From: Azomonas agilis
Lineage (GTDB): Bacteria; Pseudomonadota; Gammaproteobacteria; Pseudomonadales; Pseudomonadaceae
Reading direction: 5' to 3'
Length of the DNA: 64,000 nucleotides
NCBI RefSeq assembly: GCF_007830255.1
Contig: NZ_VLKG01000009.1
Span: forward strand, 1 to 64,000
This document shows, piece by piece, positions 6,812 to 15,467 of the stretch. The number at the start of each line of letters is the position of its first letter. Within the stretch, counting starts at the first letter, position 1. Position numbers and translations under genes: made by a program. The notes below the pieces were generated by a model. That model ran no database searches and was not told the DNA's origin. It saw only the letters and a list, made by a program, of their open reading frames with translations.

Positions 6812-8187
6812 GCTGAAAACTCAGCTGATGTTCCATCTCCTGAACATTCAGGAGGTCTTCCGTTCTCGCTAAGCCAAAAGCTCAGCTCAGGTTCATCATA
6901 GGGTTGCTGATATATCTGCACGCAAGGTAAAGCCCTTGCTGGTGCTGGGCTCTAGGTGGTTGCTGATTGGTTGCTCATGGGGTTGGTGATGCACCAGCTA
7001 TCCAGTGGAGTGCAATGCTAGGGAGCCAATCGGCTCAGGTTTCAGCCGATTAAAAGGCGACACCCCCACGAGCGTGAGATAAGTGGATTTTGTGGCGACG
7101 AATTTCGGCGGCGCAAATAAGCCCCCTGCGAGCGTGACTAAGGGCAATTAAACTCGGGTGATTCCCCAAGTAAATCAATAGGCACTTCTGAGTGTGAGTA
7201 AAGAGGTCGGTAATTCGCCGACCTTATCAGCTTTTCGGACTTCAAAAGCAGCACCACTAACCCATTGATAAGACTCAACTCTGTCAAATTGATTGTTTTG
7301 CCTGTCATGGCTCCAGTGCGACCCTGAACCCTCCCGTATTGGTGAGTAATATCGGGAAATCCGAGATTACTACCCGCCCACTGGTGTCGCCTGAACCTTG
7401 TATCGGTCGTGGAATTCCCCGACTGGGGTTGTTCGAGCGACACAAAGTGGCGTTTCTGACACTCAGTGTTATTTTCGACACTCTGTGATGGTTACGGTTA
7501 CGCCAAGGTTACGGTTACGCCAAGGTTACGGCCTACCAATGAGCGAAATTCGTGCATTGCTCGATGACGGAATTCCGGCATCGGTTCCGACCGAAACTCA
7601 CCGGAGCAGATCCAGCCGTCGTAGTGCTGGTGCGTTAGCTGGGAGTATTCCGATTTGAAATCGGAGAAGGTGGTAACGACACGGCCCAAACCTGAGTCAT
7701 TCTTCATACCCGCTTTTCCGGGTATCAATTCCGAGGTTTTATGGGATTCAATTCCCATGTTTTCCGGTAATTGATTACGAGGTTTTCTGGGAATTAGGAC
7801 ACCCGAATGGATGGTTTCCAAAGCACTGGTTTCCACTGAAAAGCCATATGTTCAGCAGAGTGTTTAATGATCCTCAAATCTGAGGATCTGGACAGTTACG
7901 AAAAAACCGTAACCGCTACTAACCGGAATTTTCTTCCGGTTGGCGCTGCGTCTTAACCCTGCGTGTTAATTTCCACACAGTGGGTAGATTTCAACTCACT
8001 GGAGCGTTGCTCAGATTTGAGCATCGGGCTGAAAAGCAAAAACGTGGCAGCGCTCACCAGTTTGGAGCGATCCTCAGAAACGAGGATCGGTGGGCCTGAC
8101 CTAATCTGTCCATGCCCTTAGTGATGCTCAAATCTGAGTATCACCCCTTTTTTAGCCCCTTATTCATTTTCGGAAACCTCGGAATAA
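6812..8187. repeat. hairpin-dense non-coding region (more than 20 short stem-loops)
   Basis: The 1.75 kb between the cassettes and the XRE gene has no convincing gene but is full of 5-10 bp stems with 1-8 base loops, mostly with different stem sequences. Examples: 6812-6825, 6837-6854, 6922-6939, 7029-7052, 7204-7224, 7230-7249, 7333-7356, 7406-7423, 7465-7482, 7563-7582, 7582-7593, 7649-7665, 7706-7725, 7741-7758, 7767-7778, 7869-7888, 7895-7913, 7921-7941, 7963-7978, 7978-8001, 8008-8023, 8068-8089, 8121-8144 and 8160-8187. Three share GATCCTCA/TGAGGATC-like stems. Loops are A/T-rich, often AATC, TTTTC or GATT. No function is known to me; a structured RNA or a folded single-strand DNA replication or packaging region are options. 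Confidence 0.75.
7490..7531 (+). repeat. 17-bp tandem repeat, 2.5 copies
   Basis: GGTTACGGTTACGCCAA occurs at 7490-7506 and 7507-7523, followed by a partial copy to 7531. Each unit itself contains GGTTACG twice, giving five GGTTACG heptamers in 42 bases. A hairpin with the same heptamer core (GTTACG...CGTAAC) lies at 7895-7913. Probably protein-binding sites within the hairpin field. Confidence 0.85.
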
Positions 8188-8243
8188 AGCCTTTCCCATT
8201 CCGCGTCACCATAAGCCTTATTCAGCACTGAGTGAGGCAGCAT

Positions 8244-8876
8244 ATGGCAATCATTCTCGACCGAATTAAACGCAAAGATCTGGCTCAGGTTGTAGGCCAG
8301 CGGTTAAGGGGCGCTCGTCAGGCATCGGGCCTTAGTCAACGCCAAGCCGCTGATGCACTCGGTCATAAAGAGATGACTCAAATTTCATTGGCAGAATCCG
8401 GCCAAAGGTTGCCGCCATTGGTGAATGTGATGCGCTTGGCTGATACCTACAGCGTACCCACGGACTACCTCTTAGGCCGTATTGATGATCCCGACCTTGA
8501 GGGCGTGGAGCTGCGGCTACCCTTGCTGGAGCGGGGCTTAGGGCTGTCCTTAGAGGGCTTGCATCGGCAACTCATCAAAGGCTACAGCCGTTTGACCCTG
8601 ACCCTATCGAAAGGAAGCGCTAAGGATCGGGCGGCGCTGACTCAGTTGGTGTCCTTGGCTCAGGAGGGCAAAGAGGTTTTGCGGCGTGTTCGTGAGCTCA
8701 ATCCTGAGTTTGACGAACTCAAAGGTGGAGCCCATTTACTCAGGGTGCTAGCAGATATAGAAGCTTTAGGCCGCTATGCCCATGAGCGTACACGGCATGA
8801 GCGCCATGCTGTGCAGCAGGCCCAACAATCCATGCAGCAGGCCCAACAATCCATGCAGGAGGTCGCCCATGAATGA
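8244..8876 (+). CDS. XRE-family HTH regulator with glutamine-rich tail
   Basis: About 210 residues from the ATG at 8244, which has a GAGG ribosome site six bases upstream; an in-frame GTG at 8232 is an alternative. Residues about 15-70 form a Cro/CI-type helix-turn-helix (VGQRLRGARQASGLSQRQAADALG...MTQISLAESGQRLPPLVNVMRLADTYSVPTDYLLG). The C-terminal half is helical and ends in a heptad repeat QQAQQSM-QQAQQSM. It overlaps the terminase gene start by 8 bases, so regulator and TerS are made together. Likely the switch of the satellite-like element; candidate targets are the palindromes directly upstream (inference). Confidence 0.85.
   Translation: MAIILDRIKRKDLAQVVGQRLRGARQASGLSQRQAADALGHKEMTQISLAESGQRLPPLVNVMRLADTYSVPTDYLLGRIDDPDLEGVELRLPLLERGLGLSLEGLHRQLIKGYSRLTLTLSKGSAKDRAALTQLVSLAQEGKEVLRRVRELNPEFDELKGGAHLLRVLADIEALGRYAHERTRHERHAVQQAQQSMQQAQQSMQEVAHE
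8814..8855 (+). repeat. 21-bp perfect tandem duplication in the XRE gene
   Basis: Two identical 21-base units (8814-8834 and 8835-8855) encode QQAQQSM twice near the C-terminus. Perfect identity suggests a recent duplication; copy number may vary between strains. Confidence 0.9.
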
Positions 8877-9654
8877 GCCGATGGATTATCAAGCCCAAGC
8901 TAAAGCCTTTGGGATCAGCCTAAAAGAGCTGATGTTTGTGGAGTACTTTTTAGCCAATGGCTTAAATGCCACCCGAGCCTATTTAGAGGCGGGCTACCGG
9001 CCTAAAAATGCGGCTAATGCCTCAGCAGAAGCCAGCCGATGTGTTGCAAAACACAGGGTAAAAACCTATCTCGGCTACCGCCTCAAGCAGCTTATCGGGG
9101 ACGTAGAGGCCGAGAAGCAGCGCCTAATCCAGACCCTGACTTTTATTGCCTTTGGGGATGTGAACGAATTGGTGGAGCACCGGCGCGCCTGTTGCCGGTT
9201 TTGCCATGGTGAGGACTTCCGCTACCAGTACACCCCAGACGAATACCGCCAAGCCGAGCAGGAGGCTGAGGAACAAGGCAAAGACTTCGACCCCCAAGGC
9301 GGGATTGGCTTTGATGCCAATAAAGACCCCAACCCTAAGTGCCCCGAGTGCTTTGGTCGTGGGGTATCTCAAGTGATATTCCATGACACCCGCCACCTAT
9401 CCCCAGCGGCCCAAGCCCTATACGCCGGTTTTGAGCACACCAAGGTCGGCAAAAAGATCGTGCTGATGAACAAGGAAAAAGCCTTCGAGCTGCTGGCCAA
9501 GATTCACAAGCTGTTTGATGACGCGCCCAAGGTCACGCTGGCTTTGGATGTAGAAGCCCTAGAGCAGCGCTTTACTGAACGGATGCGCCGCGCGCACGAG
9601 CGGACGCAAGCCCTACGCCAAGAACGCGGACTAACCCAAGATGAACCCTACTGA
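8869..9654 (+). CDS. phage-type terminase small subunit (orphan TerS)
   Basis: About 261 residues from the ATG at 8869 (AGGAGG six bases upstream). The N-terminal region LKELMFVEYFLANGLNATRAYLEAGYRPKNAANASAEASR (about 14-53) is the DNA-binding helix-turn-helix typical of Terminase_2-type small subunits, which recognise the packaging site. A middle insert carries Cys pairs (CCRFCHG about 104-110, CPECFGRG about 149-156) that may bind zinc. The C-terminus is helical and basic, as expected for oligomerisation. No large terminase, portal or capsid gene is near. An isolated TerS is a known feature of phage satellites that redirect helper packaging, which is the role I infer. Confidence 0.85.
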   Translation: MNEPMDYQAQAKAFGISLKELMFVEYFLANGLNATRAYLEAGYRPKNAANASAEASRCVAKHRVKTYLGYRLKQLIGDVEAEKQRLIQTLTFIAFGDVNELVEHRRACCRFCHGEDFRYQYTPDEYRQAEQEAEEQGKDFDPQGGIGFDANKDPNPKCPECFGRGVSQVIFHDTRHLSPAAQALYAGFEHTKVGKKIVLMNKEKAFELLAKIHKLFDDAPKVTLALDVEALEQRFTERMRRAHERTQALRQERGLTQDEPY

Positions 9655-9664
9655 GGATATTGAA

Positions 9665-10279
9665 ATGCCTACCTCCCTGACACAACGACAGTTCAAGTTA
9701 TTAACCCGTTTGGCAACTGAGGTTCTGGAGCTACGGGCCGAAGCGGTGCGAGAGGGAGCCTTTGATGGCACCCTTGGGCAACTGGCGGCCTTGTTGAGCG
9801 AAGTGGACAATGATGTAAATGCCCTACGCCGACGGGGCATTCCAGACCTTAAACGCCATCTCGCAGCGGGACGGCGGGCTCATGGTGAATATCGGCTGAC
9901 TAATCTGAAGGCGGATCAGGAGCGTAGCGAGTTGATTGAGCGGGCCTTTGCGCTGGTAGCTGAGGCGGGACAGATAGAGGCACAAATTCAGCAGGATCAA
10001 GTGAATCAAAAGTCCAAGATAGAACGGTTAATGGGCTTAGGAGCCACCTTAGAGGAAGCCCAACGTATTGCAGGGCCATTACCGGAATATCCCCACAGTA
10101 AAGAGTCGCTACTGGCAGAATCTAAGGCATTGATCGAACGAGCTACCGCGATACTCCACCAAAAGGCAACTCAGGTCGCCCATCCCTATAGCGTCGAAGC
10201 CGGTTGGGTACGAGGGTATGGCGTATTTAGTGGGCTGGACGTAACAGAGCAACTACCGAGCCCTAAACCACACTGCTAG
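9665..10279 (+). CDS. hypothetical coiled-coil protein downstream of terS
   Basis: 204 residues from the ATG at 9665, which has a GAGGA ribosome site at good distance; an ATG at 9641 overlapping the terS stop is the alternative. Not recognised. The protein is almost wholly helical with long charged stretches (LATEVLELRAEAVREG, AFALVAEAGQIEAQIQQDQVNQKSKIERL), suggesting a coiled coil. It is the last gene before the tRNA and is followed by a clear terminator. Co-expression with terS suggests a packaging or capsid-interference role, which cannot be shown from sequence. Confidence 0.7.
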   Translation: MPTSLTQRQFKLLTRLATEVLELRAEAVREGAFDGTLGQLAALLSEVDNDVNALRRRGIPDLKRHLAAGRRAHGEYRLTNLKADQERSELIERAFALVAEAGQIEAQIQQDQVNQKSKIERLMGLGATLEEAQRIAGPLPEYPHSKESLLAESKALIERATAILHQKATQVAHPYSVEAGWVRGYGVFSGLDVTEQLPSPKPHC

Positions 10280-10307
10280 GCTTATAGCCAGATTTCCACC
10301 CATCTAG

Positions 10308-10333
10308 CGGGCTTGCCTTGGTGAGCCCGTTTT
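10308..10333 (+). terminator. rho-independent terminator of the terS operon
   Basis: CGGGCT (10308-10313) and AGCCCG (10324-10329) pair around a 10-base loop and are followed by TTTT. It lies 29 bases after the last gene of the element. Confidence 0.8.
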
Positions 10334-10654
10334 AGTTTCGATCTGTACCTCTTATCGGCTTAATTCACCACCAAGCACTAACCCCTTTCTAGGCAAAAGA
10401 ACGAATTTCGTCCTTTTCCTGTCAGCACTTGGCTCAAAAACCAAAGCCGGGATTTTTGAGGAGTTGAATTCAATCAAAGAGTTAAAGGGCTTTTCTGCTG
10501 GTGCGCATGGAAAACCCTAGACGTCCACCTATCTATTAAGGTTTGTCGATTTTCGGATTGAATAAAGCACCAGCTATTCAGGGTGAGGTTATCTCTACAG
10601 TTCCCCTAGCGTGGATTTGCGTTTACCCCTTTATTTACCCCTTTTGCTCAAACG
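10334..10654. other. non-coding right end of the integrated element
   Basis: About 320 bases with no gene. It holds further small palindromes like those at 6.8-8.2 kb: AAAAG.ACGA/TCGT.CTTTT at 10396-10418, TTGAATTCAA near 10465, and a 15-base near-copy (10567-10581, GCACCAGCTATTCAG) of a sequence at 6991-7005. The integration junction must lie between here and the tRNA 3' end, but its partner copy is outside the window. Confidence 0.5.
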
Positions 10655-10682
10655 AAAAAGGCCGATCATTTCTGACCGGCCT
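10655..10682 (-). terminator. rho-independent terminator of tRNA-Pro
   Basis: On the minus strand AGGCCGGTCA pairs with TGATCGGCCT (one G-T pair) around a 4-base loop, followed by a T-tract (A-run at 10655-10659 on the plus strand). It lies 17 bases after the tRNA 3' end. Confidence 0.88.
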
Positions 10683-10698
10683 AAGTCGTTGATTTATT

Positions 10699-10775
<77 letters not shown>

Positions 10776-10862
10776 ACGGGCTCTTAAAGCTAAGAGCGGG
10801 GCAGATTATAGCAGTTTTTTTTTAAAAAAATAGAGTTTTTAACGATTTATGAGCAAATTCGC

Positions 10863-13800
10863 TTAGCGAAAATCGGCATAGGGTTTAAGAGGCTCAATAG
10901 GTAGGGGTAAGTTACCCTGCCAAGGCTCAAAGGTGTGACGCAAATACAGTGAGCCATAGCCTGGAGCGTAATCTTGCGCGTATTGCCAAGAAAAGCTTCC
11001 CCCCAACACGGTATGGTCGGTTAGCCGTCGCTCCACGGCTCCTTGTAAGCGGATGCTTTGGCCGTCACTGGAGCCTCCCGTAGAGCGTAAGTTAGCATTA
11101 GGATCAAAGCCGGGCAGTTGAGACACATTAACCCCCGAATACAGGTTATTGCTGTCCGTTTGAGCGTGAGACCAGCCAAAAGAGCCCTCTAACCAGGTAG
11201 ACCAGTTTGCACTACGCCAGCCATAACTGATCGGAATGCTAAAGGCATAGTATTGCTGGGGACTGTAATAGCCGCCTTGGCCTAAGGTGTATTCGCCTAA
11301 ATCTTTATCGTAGCCCCAGTACATCAGGGTTAGCCCGGTACGCATTCGGGTATTGGCTTCCTCAATCAAGCGATAGTAATAGCCCGCCATCGCTGAGTGA
11401 CGGTTGTTGTCATCGACGTTTTTGCCTTCAAATCGGTGATAGCTTAGATTGGCCCAGAAGCCGTGATCGCCACCCTCATCAACACTTAAGCCCAGCGTGA
11501 GACCATTGGCGGTAACACCCCCCCAGCGCTTGCCCGTGATGGGGTCAACGCTGCCCGCATAGGAAAGCAAGGAGTTACTCATTGGGCGACGCGAGGCGGT
11601 GATATCCCAACCGAGCATACCGATGTCATCTCCCGTATAAGTAACACCACCGAGCCAGTTACTGACTTCAAAGCCCTGTGGTGAGCGCCCAAAGTCAAAG
11701 GCCCAGCGATCGTTTTCCCAGCCGAGGGCAAACCCGATTCCAGAGTCATTTTCGCTGGTCAACGGGCAGCCTTGAGAGACTAAAGCACAGGTACCGAAGG
11801 TTTCTCGATGTCGCCCATTACCTTCATCATCAAAGCGGCCTACATCCAAAGTAACGTATTCAGCCCGCGCAAAGCCTTTGCCCTGAGCAATGGGCAGATC
11901 CATTTGCACAATAGTGGTTTTGGCATCTAAATCTGAGGTGCCTTGGGCGGCATCGTCATTCCGAAAGCCATAGTTTTGGTAGACGTGCAAAGTCGGATTT
12001 TGGGCCTGATAGAGTTCGTCTACATCACTGCGCAAGCTTTTGGCCAGCCAGTCGTCTTGATCGTTAGCGCGGCTGGCCTCTGTGACGGCGACATTATCGC
12101 GGGGTTCTGCCTGCTGGGGGCTGATTAAACCGGCTTCAGCCATACCTTTGGCGTAGGTATCCAGAGCTTTTTGCGGTTGATCGGGAGCAAAGTGCCGAGC
12201 CGCATCGCGGTAGGTTAGGCCGTCGGCTTGGCCTCCTGCGACGATCTGTTCATATTGGGCCGTGGCTTTTTGCTGTTCCCCCAAGGTTGCGTAGAGGTTC
12301 GCCAGTCGTCGTTGAGCATTAGACTGCTCAGCGGTAAAGGAGAGTGGATACTCGTTGAGTACCTGTCTCGCCTCATCCGGGCGTTGCTGGGCTATGAGGG
12401 CTTCAGCCAAGCCAAGGCGCGCTTCTGCCTGCTGGGGTATCGCTTTTAGAAATTGGCGGTAATACTGTTCGGCGCGTGGAAAGTCGTTACGCTCCGCAGA
12501 CCATTCGGCCACGCGGCGGGCATTTTCTGGGTCAGGGTCTGATAACAGCAGTAATTCTGCGGCCAGATGGCGTTTTGCGGCGCGTAACGTTTCTACCTGC
12601 GCTAGTAGTAAACGTTGTCGTACCCGTTGGGCGAGGTTACGCATATCGTCTGTCCAAGCCGTTTCGGGGATCTGAGCTAAGGTGTTCATGGCTTCGGCAT
12701 TGCGATCATCTGATTCCAGATATAGGCCATGAGCGTAACGGGCGGCAGGGTTGTTGCCTTGGCGTTGCAGCAACATTTGAAAGCTTTCGTCGGCTTCTGC
12801 GGTTTTGCCTAATGCGTGCTGAATGGTTGCCAGTCGATAAGCAAGCCAAGGATCATCCGGCGAATAATTCCGTACTTGTTGCAGCAAGGTGGCCGCTTGA
12901 GCGCGGTCGTTACGTTGTAACGCTTCTTCAGCGGATCGGCTCAGGCGCTCAACCTGCATGTTCCTTAGCGTGTCAGCGTAGGTTTTGCGTTGTGATTCAG
13001 GCAGACTGAGAATAAAGGACTCAACGCGTTCTGGAGCGGATTCAGAATACAGCTTGACCAATAAACGAACGGGCTCTGATGCCTGTGGATCCATGCGCCG
13101 AGCCTGCATCAGTACCTGTTCCGCTTCGGCAGGTTTTTTCTCTGCAATGGCCAAGTTACCCAGACCGATGAGGGCATTGATATCCTTTGGGTCTAGCTTA
13201 TGGGCTTGTTGGAAGAGCTGGCGGCTTTTCTGAAACTCTTTGCGCTCTAAAGCGTTATCGGCTTGCGTCAGTAGCATCCAATAGCGTGTAGCCTGTTGTA
13301 GGTCACGCCATTTGGTGATCCAGAAGGTGTCTTGTTCTTTGCTCGCCGCCACGCTAAAAGCGGCATAGGCCTCGTCCGCTCGCCCGGTTTGGCGCAAGAT
13401 GGCTAAACCCAGAGCGCCATGCAATCGAGCATCCTCGGGGTATTTAGCAATCCCTCGACGTAGGTTGGTTTCGGCGGCATTGAGCTGATTGGCTTCTAAC
13501 AACTGTAAACCCCGTTGACCGGCTTGCCAGGCGGGATCGTTTAACAGGCGTTGTTGATGGGCTAACTGTGTTTTAGCTTGTGTTGTCAGTGGAAAGGAGC
13601 TTGGGTAGCGCTGGATAAAGTCAGCCCAACCCTGAACAGCTTCTGCGCTGATTGGGAGGGTACTGAGGTAGTCAAACTCGGTTTGAGCCGAGCTTTCTTG
13701 CACATTGGGATTGCTGGAAAGCTGCTGTAAAACCTTTAGAGCTTCTGGGCCTCGGTCTTCGGCCAGCAGCAGTTTAGATAGGGTTTGGCGCAAATCCGTA

Positions 13801-14357
13801 TTACCGGGATAAATGCGGTCTAAACGCTGTAATTGGGCAATGGCATTGGGACGTTGGCCACTGACGTTCGCTCGAATCCGCCAATATTCTAAAGCGCTTG
13901 GAAAGTCTGGGGGATTACTGGAGACTAAGTTGTCGTAGGCTTGTAGTGCGTCTGGGTAACGTCCGGCCATCGCTAATAAGCGAATTTGTTGTAAGGCCGT
14001 TTGGCCTTCAGGGCTGTAAAGGCGCAATAGGCTTTGGCCCTGTTGGATAAGACTAGGGTCAGCCTTTAACTGATGCAGGCGATCTTGCAGCATCTGAGCA
14101 CGAGTTGAGTCGTTTTTGCGTAACGCAAGCCGCATACCTGCTAACAGGGTTTGTGGATCATCGGGGGAAATTCGCTCTAGGCGACCCAAGGCACTGCTGA
14201 CTAAATCGTCACGGTATAGACCTTCAGCCGAGCGAACTTGGTCTAATAAAAGCTGCTGTTGTCCTTGTGAGTCTGTGGTTTGCGCAATACCGGAGACTAA
14301 CCAGAAGCACCCTAAACTCAGTCCCACAGACCAATACTTCAGTCCTGAGTACGGCAT
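10863..14357 (-). CDS. bcsC: cellulose synthase outer-membrane/TPR subunit BcsC
   Basis: About 1164 residues from the ATG at 14357 (GGGGA ribosome site; ATG at 14369 is an alternative), close to the 1157 of E. coli BcsC. A signal peptide (GLSLGCFWLVSGIAQ) is followed by a long periplasmic array of TPR helices (about 30-780). A C-terminal beta-barrel (about 800-1164) ends in YADFR with a terminal aromatic-type segment, typical of the BCSC_C family. BcsC exports the growing beta-1,4-glucan across the outer membrane. It is last in the bcs operon and overlaps bcsZ by 19 bases, as in enterobacterial loci. Confidence 0.95.
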   Translation of the reverse strand: MPYSGLKYWSVGLSLGCFWLVSGIAQTTDSQGQQQLLLDQVRSAEGLYRDDLVSSALGRLERISPDDPQTLLAGMRLALRKNDSTRAQMLQDRLHQLKADPSLIQQGQSLLRLYSPEGQTALQQIRLLAMAGRYPDALQAYDNLVSSNPPDFPSALEYWRIRANVSGQRPNAIAQLQRLDRIYPGNTDLRQTLSKLLLAEDRGPEALKVLQQLSSNPNVQESSAQTEFDYLSTLPISAEAVQGWADFIQRYPSSFPLTTQAKTQLAHQQRLLNDPAWQAGQRGLQLLEANQLNAAETNLRRGIAKYPEDARLHGALGLAILRQTGRADEAYAAFSVAASKEQDTFWITKWRDLQQATRYWMLLTQADNALERKEFQKSRQLFQQAHKLDPKDINALIGLGNLAIAEKKPAEAEQVLMQARRMDPQASEPVRLLVKLYSESAPERVESFILSLPESQRKTYADTLRNMQVERLSRSAEEALQRNDRAQAATLLQQVRNYSPDDPWLAYRLATIQHALGKTAEADESFQMLLQRQGNNPAARYAHGLYLESDDRNAEAMNTLAQIPETAWTDDMRNLAQRVRQRLLLAQVETLRAAKRHLAAELLLLSDPDPENARRVAEWSAERNDFPRAEQYYRQFLKAIPQQAEARLGLAEALIAQQRPDEARQVLNEYPLSFTAEQSNAQRRLANLYATLGEQQKATAQYEQIVAGGQADGLTYRDAARHFAPDQPQKALDTYAKGMAEAGLISPQQAEPRDNVAVTEASRANDQDDWLAKSLRSDVDELYQAQNPTLHVYQNYGFRNDDAAQGTSDLDAKTTIVQMDLPIAQGKGFARAEYVTLDVGRFDDEGNGRHRETFGTCALVSQGCPLTSENDSGIGFALGWENDRWAFDFGRSPQGFEVSNWLGGVTYTGDDIGMLGWDITASRRPMSNSLLSYAGSVDPITGKRWGGVTANGLTLGLSVDEGGDHGFWANLSYHRFEGKNVDDNNRHSAMAGYYYRLIEEANTRMRTGLTLMYWGYDKDLGEYTLGQGGYYSPQQYYAFSIPISYGWRSANWSTWLEGSFGWSHAQTDSNNLYSGVNVSQLPGFDPNANLRSTGGSSDGQSIRLQGAVERRLTDHTVLGGSFSWQYAQDYAPGYGSLYLRHTFEPWQGNLPLPIEPLKPYADFR

Positions 14358-15454
14358 TGATTTCCCCATTCTGGTTGTAAACGTCCATCTTGATCAAAAC
14401 GGTAGCGTTTTTGATCCCAGCCTTCACCAAACAGCAGCAACATTTGATTGTAGTAAGCATCAGCCGCCGGAGGTGCTTCGAGCAGGCGTGCTTTTTGGGT
14501 GTTTAATGCCGCTTCTTGGTGTAGGGCTGATAACAGAGGAAGCAGTGCCGCAGAAAATCCCACCGGGCCATGATTTTTTGAACTCCCGGTTGCGGTGTCG
14601 AGCTGCTCAGGAGGAAGGTTTTCTTGCATCGTTCGCGTGGCCATAGGCGCAAAGTGTTGTACCAGCTCCTGACGTTGGGCTGCCTTAGAGTCCATCATAC
14701 CTACCCATAGGTAAACGCGAATAGCATCGTAACTTCCGCGTGTACCGTGCTTAGAGTCTGCGGCCCACTGTTGATTGCTTTGCCAGCCTACCCAATCAGG
14801 AGCAAAGCCTTTGGGGCTGGTTTCGATTAATAAACGTCGGGTATTGCGGGCGATTTCCTCCCAAACGGGATCTATCAGGGCAAAGCGATCCATCAGTTGG
14901 GGCGGTAAGTAGCTGGGATTGAGTCGCCAACCTTCAGGCTCTTCAAAGCCATAGTCTCCGGGTAGCACCATAAGCCCAAGGCCGGGCAGTTTGCGCATGG
15001 TTTGCGCGGTAGTACGCCAGAGTAGATTAATACCTAGACGCTCGTACTGGGGTTTATTCCACAGCCGAGCGGCTTCTAACAGGCTGTAGGCAATCCATAA
15101 ATCGGAATCGCTGGCATTATTTGGATCCAAAATACGCCATTGACCCTTGGGCGTTTGCCCCCATTGCCAAGCCGGTAGGTTACGGTGCAGGTCGCCTTTG
15201 GCCAGATTATTCTCAGTCCAGTTCAAAATCTGGGCAAAGGTTTTAGGGTCGTTGGCGACTAAGGAGAAAAATAAGCCGTAGGACTGTCCTTCAGAGGTGG
15301 TGACTTTTTGTGGTGATGAGGCATCGACCATGCGCCCATCGCTGGTCAGCATGGCTTGTTTGGCCCGGTTCCACGCAGGCCAATCGCAGCTTAAAACCTC
15401 GGTGGAAAAACTGAAGGCTGCGAGCCAATGAAGGGCTAAAATCAGTGTTCGCAT
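14339..15454 (-). CDS. bcsZ: periplasmic endo-beta-1,4-glucanase BcsZ (GH8)
   Basis: 371 residues, the usual length (E. coli 368). A signal peptide (LILALHWLAAFSFSTEVLSC) is followed by a GH8 fold. The TSEGQSYGLFFSL segment near residue 55 contains the catalytic acid Glu, and DSDLWIAYSLLEAARLW and GSYDAIRVYLWVGM are typical family segments. BcsZ trims or releases cellulose during export and is needed for full output in many species. It lies between bcsB (13-base gap) and bcsC (overlap), the standard order. Confidence 0.95.
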   Translation of the reverse strand: MRTLILALHWLAAFSFSTEVLSCDWPAWNRAKQAMLTSDGRMVDASSPQKVTTSEGQSYGLFFSLVANDPKTFAQILNWTENNLAKGDLHRNLPAWQWGQTPKGQWRILDPNNASDSDLWIAYSLLEAARLWNKPQYERLGINLLWRTTAQTMRKLPGLGLMVLPGDYGFEEPEGWRLNPSYLPPQLMDRFALIDPVWEEIARNTRRLLIETSPKGFAPDWVGWQSNQQWAADSKHGTRGSYDAIRVYLWVGMMDSKAAQRQELVQHFAPMATRTMQENLPPEQLDTATGSSKNHGPVGFSAALLPLLSALHQEAALNTQKARLLEAPPAADAYYNQMLLLFGEGWDQKRYRFDQDGRLQPEWGNQCRTQD

Positions 15455-15467
15455 GGAAGCTCCTCGG

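Noticed and set aside
7490-7531. CRISPR array
   Set aside because: Units are contiguous 17-base tandem copies without spacers, and no cas gene is near.
7138-7836. Two minus-strand open frames (7138-7443 and 7498-7836) in the hairpin field
   Set aside because: Their protein sequences follow the palindromes, have no recognisable domain and no convincing ribosome site; they look like by-products of the repeat structure.
11943-13233. Several plus-strand open frames across bcsC
   Set aside because: They run antisense to the TPR-rich BcsC gene and show no domains.
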